Source: an uncultured Acetatifactor sp. (lineage in GTDB: Bacteria; Bacillota; Clostridia; Lachnospirales; Lachnospiraceae). From it: a stretch of DNA of 24,057 nt. The stretch is from the NCBI GenBank assembly GCA_910577035.1, contig CAJTKW010000062.1, positions 1-24,057 of the forward strand, read 5' to 3'. The notes under the pieces are model-generated. The model searched no databases, was not told the DNA's origin, and saw only the letters and a program-made list of their open reading frames with translations. The position numbers and the translations under genes were made by a program. This document shows positions 8,604 through 15,729 of this stretch, piece by piece; the first letter of the stretch is position 1, and every line of letters begins with the position of its first letter.

Positions 8604-9143
8604 ATGAAAAAACTGAAAAAAACAGTTGCGGATAGAAAAGGCATGTCCTATCCGCTTACGGTGGCGCTGGTGCTGGCTCTGCTGATCGTGCTGTGTGTGC
8701 TGGCAGAATTTTTCCGGCTTTCCGTCATTGCATACGGAGTGAGAAATTCTCTTCAGGAATCTGTCATATCCGTGGCGGTCACGAATTATGATGAGGTCTA
8801 TGACGGGCTGCGGGAGGGGTACAGCGGCGGTTATTTTATGACGGGGGACTGCTGGGAGGAAACCATTGATTACGGGGATGTATATACCCAGCTTGACAGG
8901 CTGCTGGGAACAAACCCGGACGGCAGTTATCATGTGAAATGGCAGGGAAACGGATATGAGTATCGGATAACGGGCTTAAATGTATCAATCCGCAATGCGC
9001 CTTTTGCGCCGGGGAATGCCGGACAGAATTTTGAGGCGGATGTTTCGGTACAGCTGGAGATACCGTTATCCTTTGGATGGGAGGTCCTGCCGCCTGTCCG
9101 TATGTCGATCAGGACAAAAGCTGTCTATATGCCCAAGTTCTAA
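8604..9143 (+). CDS. TadE/TadG-like pseudopilin protein
   Basis: This 179-residue protein begins with basic residues and KGMSYPLTVALVLALLIVL, a prepilin-like Gly/hydrophobic-helix junction, followed by EFFRLSVIAYGVRNSLQESVISVA. That resembles the amphipathic continuation of TadE/TadG pseudopilin helices. The rest is an extracellular beta-rich domain with several Tyr and Gly residues. A GAGGGGGCAGG site precedes ATG 8604. It closes the first Tad block; a toxin-like regulatory island follows. It could be a minor pilin or the main pilus subunit, because no Flp gene is present in the window. Confidence 0.72.
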   Translation: MKKLKKTVADRKGMSYPLTVALVLALLIVLCVLAEFFRLSVIAYGVRNSLQESVISVAVTNYDEVYDGLREGYSGGYFMTGDCWEETIDYGDVYTQLDRLLGTNPDGSYHVKWQGNGYEYRITGLNVSIRNAPFAPGNAGQNFEADVSVQLEIPLSFGWEVLPPVRMSIRTKAVYMPKF

Positions 9144-9200
9144 AAGCAATGGATGAAAGTGCGGACAATATGGCGGAGCAGGAAAAAGATCAGGTTTTGA

Positions 9201-9229
9201 TTGAGTATCAGCGTCCCATATGCTATACT
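9201..9229 (+). promoter_or_regulatory. Sigma-A type promoter of the small toxin-like gene
   Basis: TTGAGT (9201-9206) is separated by exactly 17 nt from TATACT (9224-9229), which carries the extended -10 TG (TGCTATACT). Transcription would start near 9236 and leave a leader of about 90 nt before the peptide gene. Confidence 0.65.
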
Positions 9230-9265
9230 GGATTTGTATCATTGAAAAGAAGGTTGGATGCGATT

Positions 9266-9317
9266 TTCCGAGAACGGAAGTTCTTTCAGATGCCCTCTAG
9301 TCTGACGAAAGAGGGTG
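9266..9317 (+). promoter_or_regulatory. Leader hairpins that hide the toxin ribosome-binding site
   Basis: Two stem-loops lie in the leader. TTCCG (9266-9270) pairs with CGGAA (9275-9279) across the loop AGAA. CCCTCT (9293-9298) pairs with AGAGGG (9310-9315), with two further G-U pairs possible. The AGAGGG strand is the Shine-Dalgarno sequence of the gene at 9325, so translation should be damped in the full-length RNA. This is typical of type I toxin mRNAs; regulation is inferred. Confidence 0.5.
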
Positions 9318-9324
9318 ATGCCCT

Positions 9325-9405
9325 ATGAGTATAATGGAAGTTCTTACATTATTACTTGTGTTGTTTGCGGCTCTGTCTTACATAGACAATCATAAAAAGA
9401 AATAG
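9325..9405 (+). CDS. Small hydrophobic holin-like toxin (type I toxin-antitoxin type)
   Basis: The gene encodes a 26-residue peptide: a polar start (MSIMEV), a hydrophobic helix (LTLLLVLFAAL), then SYIDNHKKK with a basic tail. This is the architecture of the putative holin-like/TxpA-type toxins of Firmicutes, which insert in the cytoplasmic membrane. AGAGGG (9310-9315) precedes ATG 9325 by 9 nt. The gene has its own promoter and terminator, and a strong promoter on the opposite strand drives an RNA overlapping its 3' end, which fits a type I antitoxin. It lies between the Tad genes and the rest of the operon, perhaps helping keep the element in the population. Toxicity is inferred, not seen. 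Confidence 0.7.
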   Translation: MSIMEVLTLLLVLFAALSYIDNHKKK

Positions 9406-9489
9406 CATCCCGCCCTGACAAGTTGGATGCTATTCTTTATTAGTTTTCCTACTGAGGGCATATCGGAACTCGTGTCCGATTACCTTTCT
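9395..9489 (-). ncRNA. Putative antisense antitoxin RNA
   Basis: A leftward RNA is predicted to start near 9489, 7 nt after the -10 box at 9501-9496, and to end at the bidirectional terminator, giving about 95 nt. It would be complementary to the last toxin codons and the 3' end of the toxin mRNA. It contains a 6-bp hairpin (9462-9467 with 9475-9480). No open frame with a ribosome-binding site is seen in it. The arrangement parallels txpA/RatA-type systems with overlapping 3' ends. Confidence 0.55.
9401..9434. terminator. Bidirectional terminator shared by toxin mRNA and antisense RNA
   Basis: AATAGCATCC (9401-9410) and GGATGCTATT (9425-9434) form a perfect 10-bp stem around a 14-nt loop. 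A T-rich stretch follows on the plus strand (9436-9446) and an A-rich stretch precedes it (9394-9402), so it can end transcription from both directions. The toxin stop codon lies inside the left arm. Confidence 0.65.
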
Positions 9490-9495
9490 GAGTAA

Positions 9496-9524
9496 ATTAT
9501 ACACTAGAGCTGCTTGAATTTCAA
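9496..9524 (-). promoter_or_regulatory. Strong sigma-A promoter for the antisense RNA
   Basis: On the minus strand TTGAAA (9524-9519) is followed by 17 nt and a perfect TATAAT (9501-9496). It points toward the toxin gene and has no coding gene in front of it. Confidence 0.7.
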
Positions 9525-9532
9525 GTAGCTCT
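9506..9532. terminator. Inverted repeat over the antisense -35 box, terminator-like on plus strand
   Basis: AGAGCTGCTTGA (9506-9517) pairs with TCAAGTAGCTCT (9521-9532), with one G-T wobble and a 3-nt loop. On the plus strand it is followed by TTTTC, so it may stop read-through from the left. It also covers the -35 box of the antisense promoter and could instead be an operator. Confidence 0.45.
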
Positions 9533-9559
9533 TTTCAAAAAGAATACTGATCTGAGGGA

Positions 9560-9629
9560 ACGCCGTCTCATGAACAAAGGGAGTTGCGAAGCAGCGGAAA
9601 GCGCGTAAGCGCGACTTTGTGAATGGCGT
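9560..9629 (+). ncRNA. Candidate structured RNA with a three-way junction
   Basis: The segment can fold into an outer helix ACGCC/GGCGT (9560-9564 with 9625-9629), then a helix ACAAAG/CTTTGT (9574-9579 with 9615-9620) flanked by GA opposite GA. This encloses two hairpins: GTTGC-GAA-GCAGC (9583-9595), and GCGC closed by the GNRA-type loop GTAA (9601-9612). The strand is uncertain, because base-pairing alone cannot decide it; plus is favoured by the GNRA loop. It lies between the antisense promoter and the promoter of the 9749 gene. It may be a dispersed repeat or a regulatory RNA; I do not recognise a named family. Confidence 0.4.
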
Positions 9630-9653
9630 GGGCTGAACTGTAACGAAAATGTC

Positions 9654-9682
9654 TGGACGCACGGAAAGGTTTGTTGTATGAT
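9654..9682 (+). promoter_or_regulatory. Probable promoter of the 9749 gene
   Basis: TGGACG (9654-9659), a 17-nt spacer, and TATGAT (9677-9682) make a reasonable sigma-A promoter about 60 nt ahead of the coding start. The -10 box matches at five of six positions and the -35 box at four. Confidence 0.4.
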
Positions 9683-9748
9683 GAAGTTGGATAAAAGCAG
9701 GACAGCATTTGCCGTAAAAGTGATTTTTATGGAAAGTGAGGTCATGAT

Positions 9749-10372
9749 ATGAAAAAAGAACATGAAAGTAAAAAGAGGCTGGTAGTTTTTTCCCTTGCAG
9801 TGGCAGTCCTGTGCCTTGCGGGAGGGTTGTGCCTGTATCTGGCTAAGATCGGGAAGGCGGCGGAGCCTGACAGGGAAAACATGCAGGAGGCTATAGGGCA
9901 GACAGAAATAACCGTTCCTGAAATCCAGATTCCGGAGACAAAGGAGTCTCCTGAAGAAACAGAAAAACCGGAAGAGACGGAAGAGCCTCAAGAGACGGAG
10001 ACCGGGGAAAACGGGGCTGGAGGGGAAGAAGCGGAAAGCAAAGAACCGGAAACAGCCGAGAGCCAGCTGGACGATAATCAGGGGAGCGGGAACAGTGAAT
10101 CTCCTAAGACCAGAGAAGATGCAAAGGCACCGACAGAAACGCCGGAACCCGTAGACGAAAGTGCAGTGGAGAACCCGGAGCAGCCGCCCCAGTATGAGCC
10201 GGAGGTTACAGAGCCCGAAAAGAAACCGGAAGAACCGGCAGGCGGGAGTACTAACGAGAGCGGAAAAGTGTATGTGCCGGGATTTGGATATGTAGATCCG
10301 CCGGGTGCCCCACAGGGAGAGTCCGCAGGCTCTACCGGGGACTGGGATAAACAGATCGGTGATATGAACTAG
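9749..10372 (+). CDS. Membrane-anchored Glu/Pro-rich protein (DUF6550-like)
   Basis: This 207-residue protein has a basic N-terminus, one membrane segment (about residues 11-31), and a long disordered outside region made of Glu-Thr-Pro repeats (for example EETEKPEETEEPQETETGE). A short conserved tail contains GKVYVPGFGYVDPPG. The N-in signal anchor plus this tail resembles the DUF6550 family I associate with conjugative elements of Lachnospiraceae; I cannot confirm it here. The extended acidic stalk could span the cell wall and present the tail. It seems to have its own promoter and a terminator (10398-10427), so it may be expressed apart from the Tad block. Confidence 0.72.
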   Translation: MKKEHESKKRLVVFSLAVAVLCLAGGLCLYLAKIGKAAEPDRENMQEAIGQTEITVPEIQIPETKESPEETEKPEETEEPQETETGENGAGGEEAESKEPETAESQLDDNQGSGNSESPKTREDAKAPTETPEPVDESAVENPEQPPQYEPEVTEPEKKPEEPAGGSTNESGKVYVPGFGYVDPPGAPQGESAGSTGDWDKQIGDMN

Positions 10373-10397
10373 GTACAATAGAACAGGAATCATGTTT

Positions 10398-10427
10398 GGG
10401 AGCATGGCGCAGGCTATGCTCCTTTTT
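10398..10427 (+). terminator. Intrinsic terminator after the 9749 gene
   Basis: GGAGCAT (10399-10405) pairs with ATGCTCC (10416-10422) around a 10-nt loop and is followed directly by TTTTT. It lies 25 nt after the stop codon and 30 nt ahead of the next start. Confidence 0.65.
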
Positions 10428-10457
10428 GGGCGAATTCATTTTGAGGCAGGAGGAAAT

Positions 10458-12221
10458 GTGAAAAGATCATGTATAACAATAGTTTTGATATTTATTATGT
10501 TGTTCTCCGGCACACTGACCGCTTATGCGGAGGGGAGCGGAAATGTGGACGGCGGCGGTGGCAGTCTGAACCATGGGACAAAGTCCTATAACTGGCCGGG
10601 CAATACCTATCAGGGAGTGCGCGTGACGGTGGTGGACGCCCAGACTGGGGGAATTGTGGCAGAACCGGTGGACTTTACGAATAAAAATCTGTCAACTGTG
10701 GCGGGCAATATGTTCCACTTTGGAAAAGTCAGCAAGCTGCAGTATCGGGATGGGGCGGCGCTGACATTACAGCTGTCAGACTATACCTATTATGTGCCGG
10801 ACAACCCCATGCCCAAGGTCATATCCAGCAACAGCAGCAAGGCAAGTATAGCGCAGATCAAGCGGTATTTCTGTTCGGAAGGGGCGGCATCCATGGTGGC
10901 GGCAAAGACTGGGATGGATATGGAAAGGCTCACGGATGGCTCCTGTAAGCTGGTGATTGAGCCGATCATCTATCTGATCTACAATAATCTGTACTTTGCC
11001 ATGACAGTTACGGAGGCAGGACTTTACAACAGGATGACAGGGGGAGATCTGGGGGCTCATTTTCCCACGGTAGTCATGAAGAATCTTGCCCTTGCCCTGT
11101 TTCTTGAGAAGGCAGATCTTGGCTTTTCCGCCTACACCGGTTCCAGGACCACGGCAAGAACTACGGACGAAATGGTGCAGACGCTGGGCATCGGCATCAT
11201 TAGCTATAAAGGGGCGCCGCCCACGGAGGCGGTGTATGATGCCATATACCGGATTGATACGGATGTGATTACTTCCACCACTTTATCCACTACGGATGAG
11301 ATTAACAATGATGCCAGAGCCACAGTAACCTTTTCCATGGGCGGCAAGAACTATCAGATGACGGGGGTGGTGCTCCCGAAGAACGGGAGCCAGCTTGTGT
11401 GGGTAAAGTGGCATACGCCGTCCGAGCCGGGCGAGATCACCATAAGCATATCAACGAATAAGGGGAGGCTTGCTACCACCATCGTCAGGGCAAATGTGGT
11501 AGATCTGAATGAGAATCCGCCGCCGGATCCCATGGCGGACGACCGCTATGACGGCTATATCAGGCCCTCCCTGCCATCGGGACAGAATGTGACCGGCTTA
11601 AGCTGGGGTGTCTGGCGGTGCTGGTGGCACGCAAGCTGGGTATGGGTGCCTGACTGGAAATGGGAGCGGGGAAATCATGGCGCAAGCTGTCCGGATGACT
11701 GCACATCCAGTCACGGACGCTGGGTAGACAAGGGGGAATGGAAGGATAAGGGCTGGTATGACTATGCCTGGGACAGCTATTCCGCAGCTCTGTCCGCAAC
11801 CATGCGGATTATACCGGATGAAAAGAACCCTACCGCCGCAGGCACCGTCCTGAAATCGGGATATGGCATCAACATGACGGCATCGGCGCAAGTGGTCTCC
11901 GGTGCGCCCTCAGGCCATATCACAGAGCCCCAGACAGCGGTAGCCTATTTTCCGGAATTTCAATACACTGACTACTGGAGGCTGTTAGAGAGGACAAGTC
12001 CGGGATATTCGGCAGCATTTCAGTTCCGGGTGAATGAATACAGCACTTATGGCAGAAGAACGCATTTTACGCCGGTCTGGTTCCCGGACGGAAACTATAC
12101 CGTGTATGCGCAGGTCATGGATGCGTGGACGCCGGCGGGGATGCTCCAGATACATTTAAGTGACACCCTCACGGTTCATGGTAATCTGTTTTCAGACTGG
12201 CATGTTCGCCCAATCAATTAA
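10458..12221 (+). CDS. Large secreted Trp/Cys-rich protein of the transfer cluster
   Basis: This 587-residue protein starts with a Sec signal peptide: basic start, hydrophobic core (ITIVLIFIMLFSGTL) and a TAYAEG cleavage site. GTG 10458 with AGGAGG (10448-10453) is preferred over ATG 10392, which would put about 20 odd residues before the signal peptide. After a Gly-rich stretch there is a long region without recognised motifs. A striking Trp-rich, Cys-containing segment follows (WGVWRCWWHASWVWVPDWKW, then SCPDDCTSSHGRW), and finally a beta-rich tail. Gene order puts it between the Tad block and VirB4, so it may be the surface adhesin or pilus-associated protein of the machine. The function is not known to me. 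Confidence 0.78.
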   Translation: MKRSCITIVLIFIMLFSGTLTAYAEGSGNVDGGGGSLNHGTKSYNWPGNTYQGVRVTVVDAQTGGIVAEPVDFTNKNLSTVAGNMFHFGKVSKLQYRDGAALTLQLSDYTYYVPDNPMPKVISSNSSKASIAQIKRYFCSEGAASMVAAKTGMDMERLTDGSCKLVIEPIIYLIYNNLYFAMTVTEAGLYNRMTGGDLGAHFPTVVMKNLALALFLEKADLGFSAYTGSRTTARTTDEMVQTLGIGIISYKGAPPTEAVYDAIYRIDTDVITSTTLSTTDEINNDARATVTFSMGGKNYQMTGVVLPKNGSQLVWVKWHTPSEPGEITISISTNKGRLATTIVRANVVDLNENPPPDPMADDRYDGYIRPSLPSGQNVTGLSWGVWRCWWHASWVWVPDWKWERGNHGASCPDDCTSSHGRWVDKGEWKDKGWYDYAWDSYSAALSATMRIIPDEKNPTAAGTVLKSGYGINMTASAQVVSGAPSGHITEPQTAVAYFPEFQYTDYWRLLERTSPGYSAAFQFRVNEYSTYGRRTHFTPVWFPDGNYTVYAQVMDAWTPAGMLQIHLSDTLTVHGNLFSDWHVRPIN

Positions 12222-12236
12222 GAATCGGAGGAAAAA

Positions 12237-12929
12237 ATGGAAAGTTTATTGTTTCCCATAATTATGCTTGCCGTCACCCTGGCCGGTGGCGGCATTTTGC
12301 TTTTGTTGTTAAAAACAGCCCGAAAATGCCCGCAGACAGACCCGGGCAGTGCGGCCATGCAGACTGCGCAGCAGTTTATTAATGTGAAGGACATCCGGGA
12401 TAAGTACCTGTATACCCGTGACGGGATGGCCTTCGTCTATCTCAGGATTCATGCCGTCAGCATTGACCTTTACAGCAGGGCGGAGAAGAGTGCGCTGATC
12501 AAGACGCTGACGGCAGAGCTTTCCGACATCCAGTATCCGTTTAAATTCATGGCCCTATCCCGGCCTGTGGATATATCCCCGTTGATTGCGGAGATGGGGG
12601 AGATGTTAAAAGAGGCGGAGGACAAGCGGAAAGAGCTGTTACGGCAGGAGATTTTGCAGATGGGCGGTTTTGCACTGTCCGGGGAAATTGTGGAGCGGCA
12701 GTTCTATATTGCGCTCTGGGAGAAACAGGAAGAGGGAACAGAGCGGGAACTCTCCAAAAGGGCATCCCTGCTCTGTGAAAAATTTGCCGCCGGAGGCGTG
12801 GCCTGCGACATTCTTGTGGAAAAGGAGATCGTCAGGCTGCTCAACCTTGTAAACAACCCGTCCTATACTCATCTGGAAGATATGGAGACAGCGGCGAGCA
12901 TACCCATGCTGAAGGGAGTGATAGAATGA
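12237..12929 (+). CDS. VirB4 N-terminal-domain-like membrane protein
   Basis: This 230-residue protein has an N-terminal membrane helix (about 6-26) and a domain beginning INVKDIRDKYLYTRDGMAFVYLRIHAVSIDLYSRAEKS. That pattern resembles the N-terminal domain of VirB4/TraC ATPases: a substrate-free start, a strand pair, then a P-x-D-L-type stretch with a Glu-rich helix. A second part carries LREILQMGG-like helices and a region (ERELSKRASLLCEKFAAGG) also seen in VirB4 N-domains. Its stop overlaps the start of the ATPase gene by 4 nt (ATGA). I read it as the separated N-terminal half of VirB4, which tethers the ATPase to the membrane. An independent TrsD-like partner is the alternative. Confidence 0.62.
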   Translation: MESLLFPIIMLAVTLAGGGILLLLLKTARKCPQTDPGSAAMQTAQQFINVKDIRDKYLYTRDGMAFVYLRIHAVSIDLYSRAEKSALIKTLTAELSDIQYPFKFMALSRPVDISPLIAEMGEMLKEAEDKRKELLRQEILQMGGFALSGEIVERQFYIALWEKQEEGTERELSKRASLLCEKFAAGGVACDILVEKEIVRLLNLVNNPSYTHLEDMETAASIPMLKGVIE

Positions 12930-14758
12930 AACGTACAGCGCAGACGGTGGAACAGGCGCCGGTGAACAATGCCCTGTTGAACGTAGTGACGCCTCTGGGA
13001 TTGTCTTTTGAAAAGAACCGGCTTTCCATCGGGGAGAATATGGGAAAGATTTACGGCATAATACGCTATCCGCAGAAGGTGGAGGTGGAATGGCTCTCCA
13101 GGCTGACGAACATCCCCGATACATATGTTTCTATCGGTTTTAAACCGGTGGATAACGGAACCCTCATCAATGCCATCTCCAGAAGTGTGGTGCAGCAGAG
13201 AGGGCTGGCGGAGAGCGCAAAGGATCCTCTGTCAAGGCAGCGGGCGGAAAAGGCCGCCGAGGACGGGGAGAAAGTTATCATGCAGATTGACAGGGAGGGC
13301 GAGACGGTAGGATTGATGAGTGTGGAGGTTATGCCGGTGGCAGGTGAGGAAAAGGAGTTTAAAAAAGCCTGCCGCCGGGCGGAAAGTATCGCAAGCGTCA
13401 TGAAATGCAGGATGCGGGCAATTCCCAATCTCCAGAAAGAGGCGTTCATGCACCTGTCCCCCAGCTTTTCCAACCATGGGAAGATAGAGAGCATCCTGCA
13501 GAAGGTAGTTCCCATTTCCACTTTTGTGGGAGGTTTCCCCTTTGCCAGCAGCGGTTTTAATGACGGGGAAGGATATTATCTTGCCAAGGACAGAAACGGC
13601 GGGCTGGTGATCGTGGATGTGTGGAGGCGCGGCGAGGACAGAACTAACAGCAATTTCTGTGTCATGGGTAATTCCGGCGTGGGAAAATCCACGGCTATCA
13701 AGCATATCATGCTGTCGGAATACATGAGAGGCACACGCATCATTGTCATCGATCCTGAATCCGAGTATAAAGATCTGTGTCAAAATTTAGGCGGCGATTG
13801 GATCAATGCGGCGGGCGGTTCCAGGGGCATGATAAACCCTCTTCAGGTCAGGCCGTCCCCCAGGGATGACGAGGACGAGAAAGAGGAACTGCGGCTGTAT
13901 CGGGATGAGGGCTATGGCATGAACGATCTGGCATTGCATATGAAGAACCTGGAGATTTTCTTCAGCCTGTATATTCCCTCGCTGACGGATATGCAGAAAG
14001 CTGTCCTGAAAAAGTGTCTGGTGGAGCTGTACCAGAAGTTTGACATCACATGGGACACGGATGTGACCGGGCTAAGGCCGCAGGATTTTCCTATTTTTTC
14101 AGACCTCTATGCCTTGGTGCAGGAAAAGGCAGGGGTGGAGAAAGGAGCCGGTGTCTATACCGACCTTGCGATGCTTTTATACGATATAGCAAAGGGAGCG
14201 GACAGCTTTATATGGAACGGCCATACCACCGTGTCCGGCGGCTCCTGTTTCACAGTTATGGATACCCATGCCTTGCAGGAAACCAGCGACAATGTGAAGA
14301 GAACCCAGTATTTTAATATTCTTACCTATGACTGGGAACAGATGAGCCGGAACCGGGAGGAACGGGTGCTGCTTGTCTGTGATGAGGCATACTTAATGAT
14401 CGATCAGAAAGTGCCGCAGTCCCTTGTCTATCTCAGGAATGTGATGAAACGTGCCAGAAAATATGAGGCGGCGTTAGGCATCATTTCCCACAGCCTTGTG
14501 GACTTCCTGCATGAGAGTGTCAAGCAGTACGGACAGGCCCTGCTTGACATCCCCTGCTATAAGATTCTGATGGGGACGGACGGAAAGAACTTGAAAGAAA
14601 CGGCAGACCTGTATGATCTGACGGAGGCGGAGCAGGAGCTGCTCCTGGCCAGAAAGAGGGGACATGCCCTGTTTATGGCGGGGGCGAAACGGCTCCATAT
14701 CCAGTTCGACATACCGGAGTACAAATTTAACTATATGGGCAAGGCAGGCGGGCGTTAA
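12926..14758 (+). CDS. virB4: VirB4/TraE-family conjugation ATPase
   Basis: This is the type IV secretion ATPase of the cluster, 610 residues. Walker A is GNSGVGKST (248-256), followed by RIIVIDPESEYKDL, and Walker B lies in VLLVCDEAYLMID (about 482-494). The following YLRNVMKRARKYEAALGIISHS is the typical VirB4 sensor region. The N-terminal 240 residues include VNNALLNVVTPLGLSFEKN and the GYYLAKDRNGG lead-in, with the early N-domain apparently encoded by the preceding gene. The ATGA overlap (12926-12929) implies translational coupling. Its 3' end is covered by a terminator-like hairpin. It marks the cluster as related to conjugative DNA transfer rather than a Tad pilus alone. Confidence 0.93.
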   Translation: MKRTAQTVEQAPVNNALLNVVTPLGLSFEKNRLSIGENMGKIYGIIRYPQKVEVEWLSRLTNIPDTYVSIGFKPVDNGTLINAISRSVVQQRGLAESAKDPLSRQRAEKAAEDGEKVIMQIDREGETVGLMSVEVMPVAGEEKEFKKACRRAESIASVMKCRMRAIPNLQKEAFMHLSPSFSNHGKIESILQKVVPISTFVGGFPFASSGFNDGEGYYLAKDRNGGLVIVDVWRRGEDRTNSNFCVMGNSGVGKSTAIKHIMLSEYMRGTRIIVIDPESEYKDLCQNLGGDWINAAGGSRGMINPLQVRPSPRDDEDEKEELRLYRDEGYGMNDLALHMKNLEIFFSLYIPSLTDMQKAVLKKCLVELYQKFDITWDTDVTGLRPQDFPIFSDLYALVQEKAGVEKGAGVYTDLAMLLYDIAKGADSFIWNGHTTVSGGSCFTVMDTHALQETSDNVKRTQYFNILTYDWEQMSRNREERVLLVCDEAYLMIDQKVPQSLVYLRNVMKRARKYEAALGIISHSLVDFLHESVKQYGQALLDIPCYKILMGTDGKNLKETADLYDLTEAEQELLLARKRGHALFMAGAKRLHIQFDIPEYKFNYMGKAGGR

Positions 14759-14774
14759 GCGCCTGCCTCTTTTT
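14742..14774 (+). terminator. Terminator-like hairpin across the virB4 stop codon
   Basis: AGGCAGGCG (14742-14750) pairs with CGCCTGCCT (14760-14768) around a 9-nt loop and is followed by CTTTTT. The virB4 stop lies in the loop, and the ribosome-binding site of the next gene starts 2 nt after the T-run, so it may act as an attenuator inside the operon. Confidence 0.6.
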
Positions 14775-14787
14775 CGGAGGTGATAAA

Positions 14788-15612
14788 TTGGCAGATCCAA
14801 TCATAGCAAAACTGCTGGCAGAGGCAGCTTTACAGGCGGCAAAAGACAAGGAGGGCAGGAAAAGGCTGCTTGCGGTCATTTTAGGCCCGGTGATTTTTCT
14901 GCTGCTCCTGATCGCTCTGGTGCTGTATCTCGTTACAAGCCCTTTTTCGGCCTTGGCCGCCTGGCTTACAGGGGGAGAAACCGCTGCTGTGGATGCTTTC
15001 CAGAAAGATTACGGTTACAGTAATGATTCCGGTATCTTTGACAGGGATTTCCGGGAGGCGGACGGGCAGGAGTATGACGAGGACATTCTGCTCGGCAGGG
15101 ACGGAGAAATCCAGGTGGTTTATTATAATCAACTGGATGAGCGGTGGAAGGAGGAACCATATGGGGAGGATAAGATCGGCACCCATGGGTGCGGCCCCAC
15201 AAGCATGAGCATTGTAGTATCTACCTTTACGGATAGAAATGTGGATCCGATAGAAATGGCAGCGTGGTCTTATGAGAACGGCTATTACTGTCCGGGAGGC
15301 GGCTCCTACCACAGCCTGATACCAAAGGCAGCGGAACACTGGGGGCTTTCGGTGGATAGGAACCTTGCGCCGGAGAATGTGGCGGATGCCCTTGGGGAAG
15401 GAAAGCTGGTGGTTGCCATTATGTCAAAGGGGCATTTTACAAAGAGCGGGCATTTCATTGTATTGCGGGGAATTACGCCGGAAGGGAAGGTACTTGTGGC
15501 GGATCCCGCCAGTTTAAAGCGGAGTAATCAGGAATGGGACTTGTCGTTCATTTTAAAGGAGGCGAAAAGGAGGGTGGGGGCAGGCGGCCCGTTCTGGGCT
15601 ATATCCAGATGA
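14788..15612 (+). CDS. Membrane-anchored C39-like cysteine peptidase
   Basis: This 274-residue protein has a membrane helix at about 29-49 and a C-terminal papain-like domain of the Peptidase_C39_2 type. The catalytic Cys (about residue 135) is in THGCGPTSMS, the His in SGHFIVLRG, and the Asp/Asn region is VADPAS. The N-terminus is inside, so the peptidase domain should face outward. In Gram-positive conjugation systems a cell-wall hydrolase (NlpC/P60 or lysozyme-like) sits at this position. A C39-like domain may take that role or mature a surface protein; this is inference. TTG 14788 has GGAGGTG (14777-14783) ahead of it. The gene follows a terminator-like hairpin. Confidence 0.82.
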   Translation: MADPIIAKLLAEAALQAAKDKEGRKRLLAVILGPVIFLLLLIALVLYLVTSPFSALAAWLTGGETAAVDAFQKDYGYSNDSGIFDRDFREADGQEYDEDILLGRDGEIQVVYYNQLDERWKEEPYGEDKIGTHGCGPTSMSIVVSTFTDRNVDPIEMAAWSYENGYYCPGGGSYHSLIPKAAEHWGLSVDRNLAPENVADALGEGKLVVAIMSKGHFTKSGHFIVLRGITPEGKVLVADPASLKRSNQEWDLSFILKEAKRRVGAGGPFWAISR

Positions 15613-15682
15613 ATGATGCAGACGAATGCCGTTTCGCTTTGCAGAAAAGTGTAAGGTATCGGAATTTTATGGTTGACAGGGA

Positions 15683-15707
15683 GAGAATGTCCGCTCAGGG
15701 CATTCTC
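15683..15707 (+). promoter_or_regulatory. Hairpin ahead of the second TadZ-like gene
   Basis: GAGAATG (15683-15689) pairs with CATTCTC (15701-15707) around an 11-nt loop in the 117-bp gap before ATG 15730. No T-run follows, so it is probably a leader or processing element. Nothing else is recognised in this gap. Confidence 0.35.
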
Positions 15708-15729
15708 CCGGAAAGGAGACAGTGAGATT

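Noticed and set aside
9077..9328. 83-residue frame overlapping the end of the 8604 gene (or a 59-residue version from ATG 9149)
   Set aside because: It crosses the toxin promoter and leader and overlaps the toxin start; no family resemblance and no good ribosome-binding site.
9795..10260. Glu/Thr/Pro repeats considered as a CRISPR or DNA repeat array
   Set aside because: The periodicity is in the protein (Glu-Thr-Pro stalk), with no constant repeat and spacer pattern in DNA. No CRISPR array is seen anywhere in the window.
9521..10405. 294-residue leftward open frame
   Set aside because: It is opposite the Glu/Pro-rich 9749 gene; its Arg/Phe/Leu-rich composition is what a mirrored Glu-rich gene gives, and it runs through the structured RNA and promoters.
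10392..10457. Upstream ATG of the large secreted protein
   Set aside because: This start lies in the terminator after the preceding gene and would bury the signal peptide; GTG 10458 fits better.
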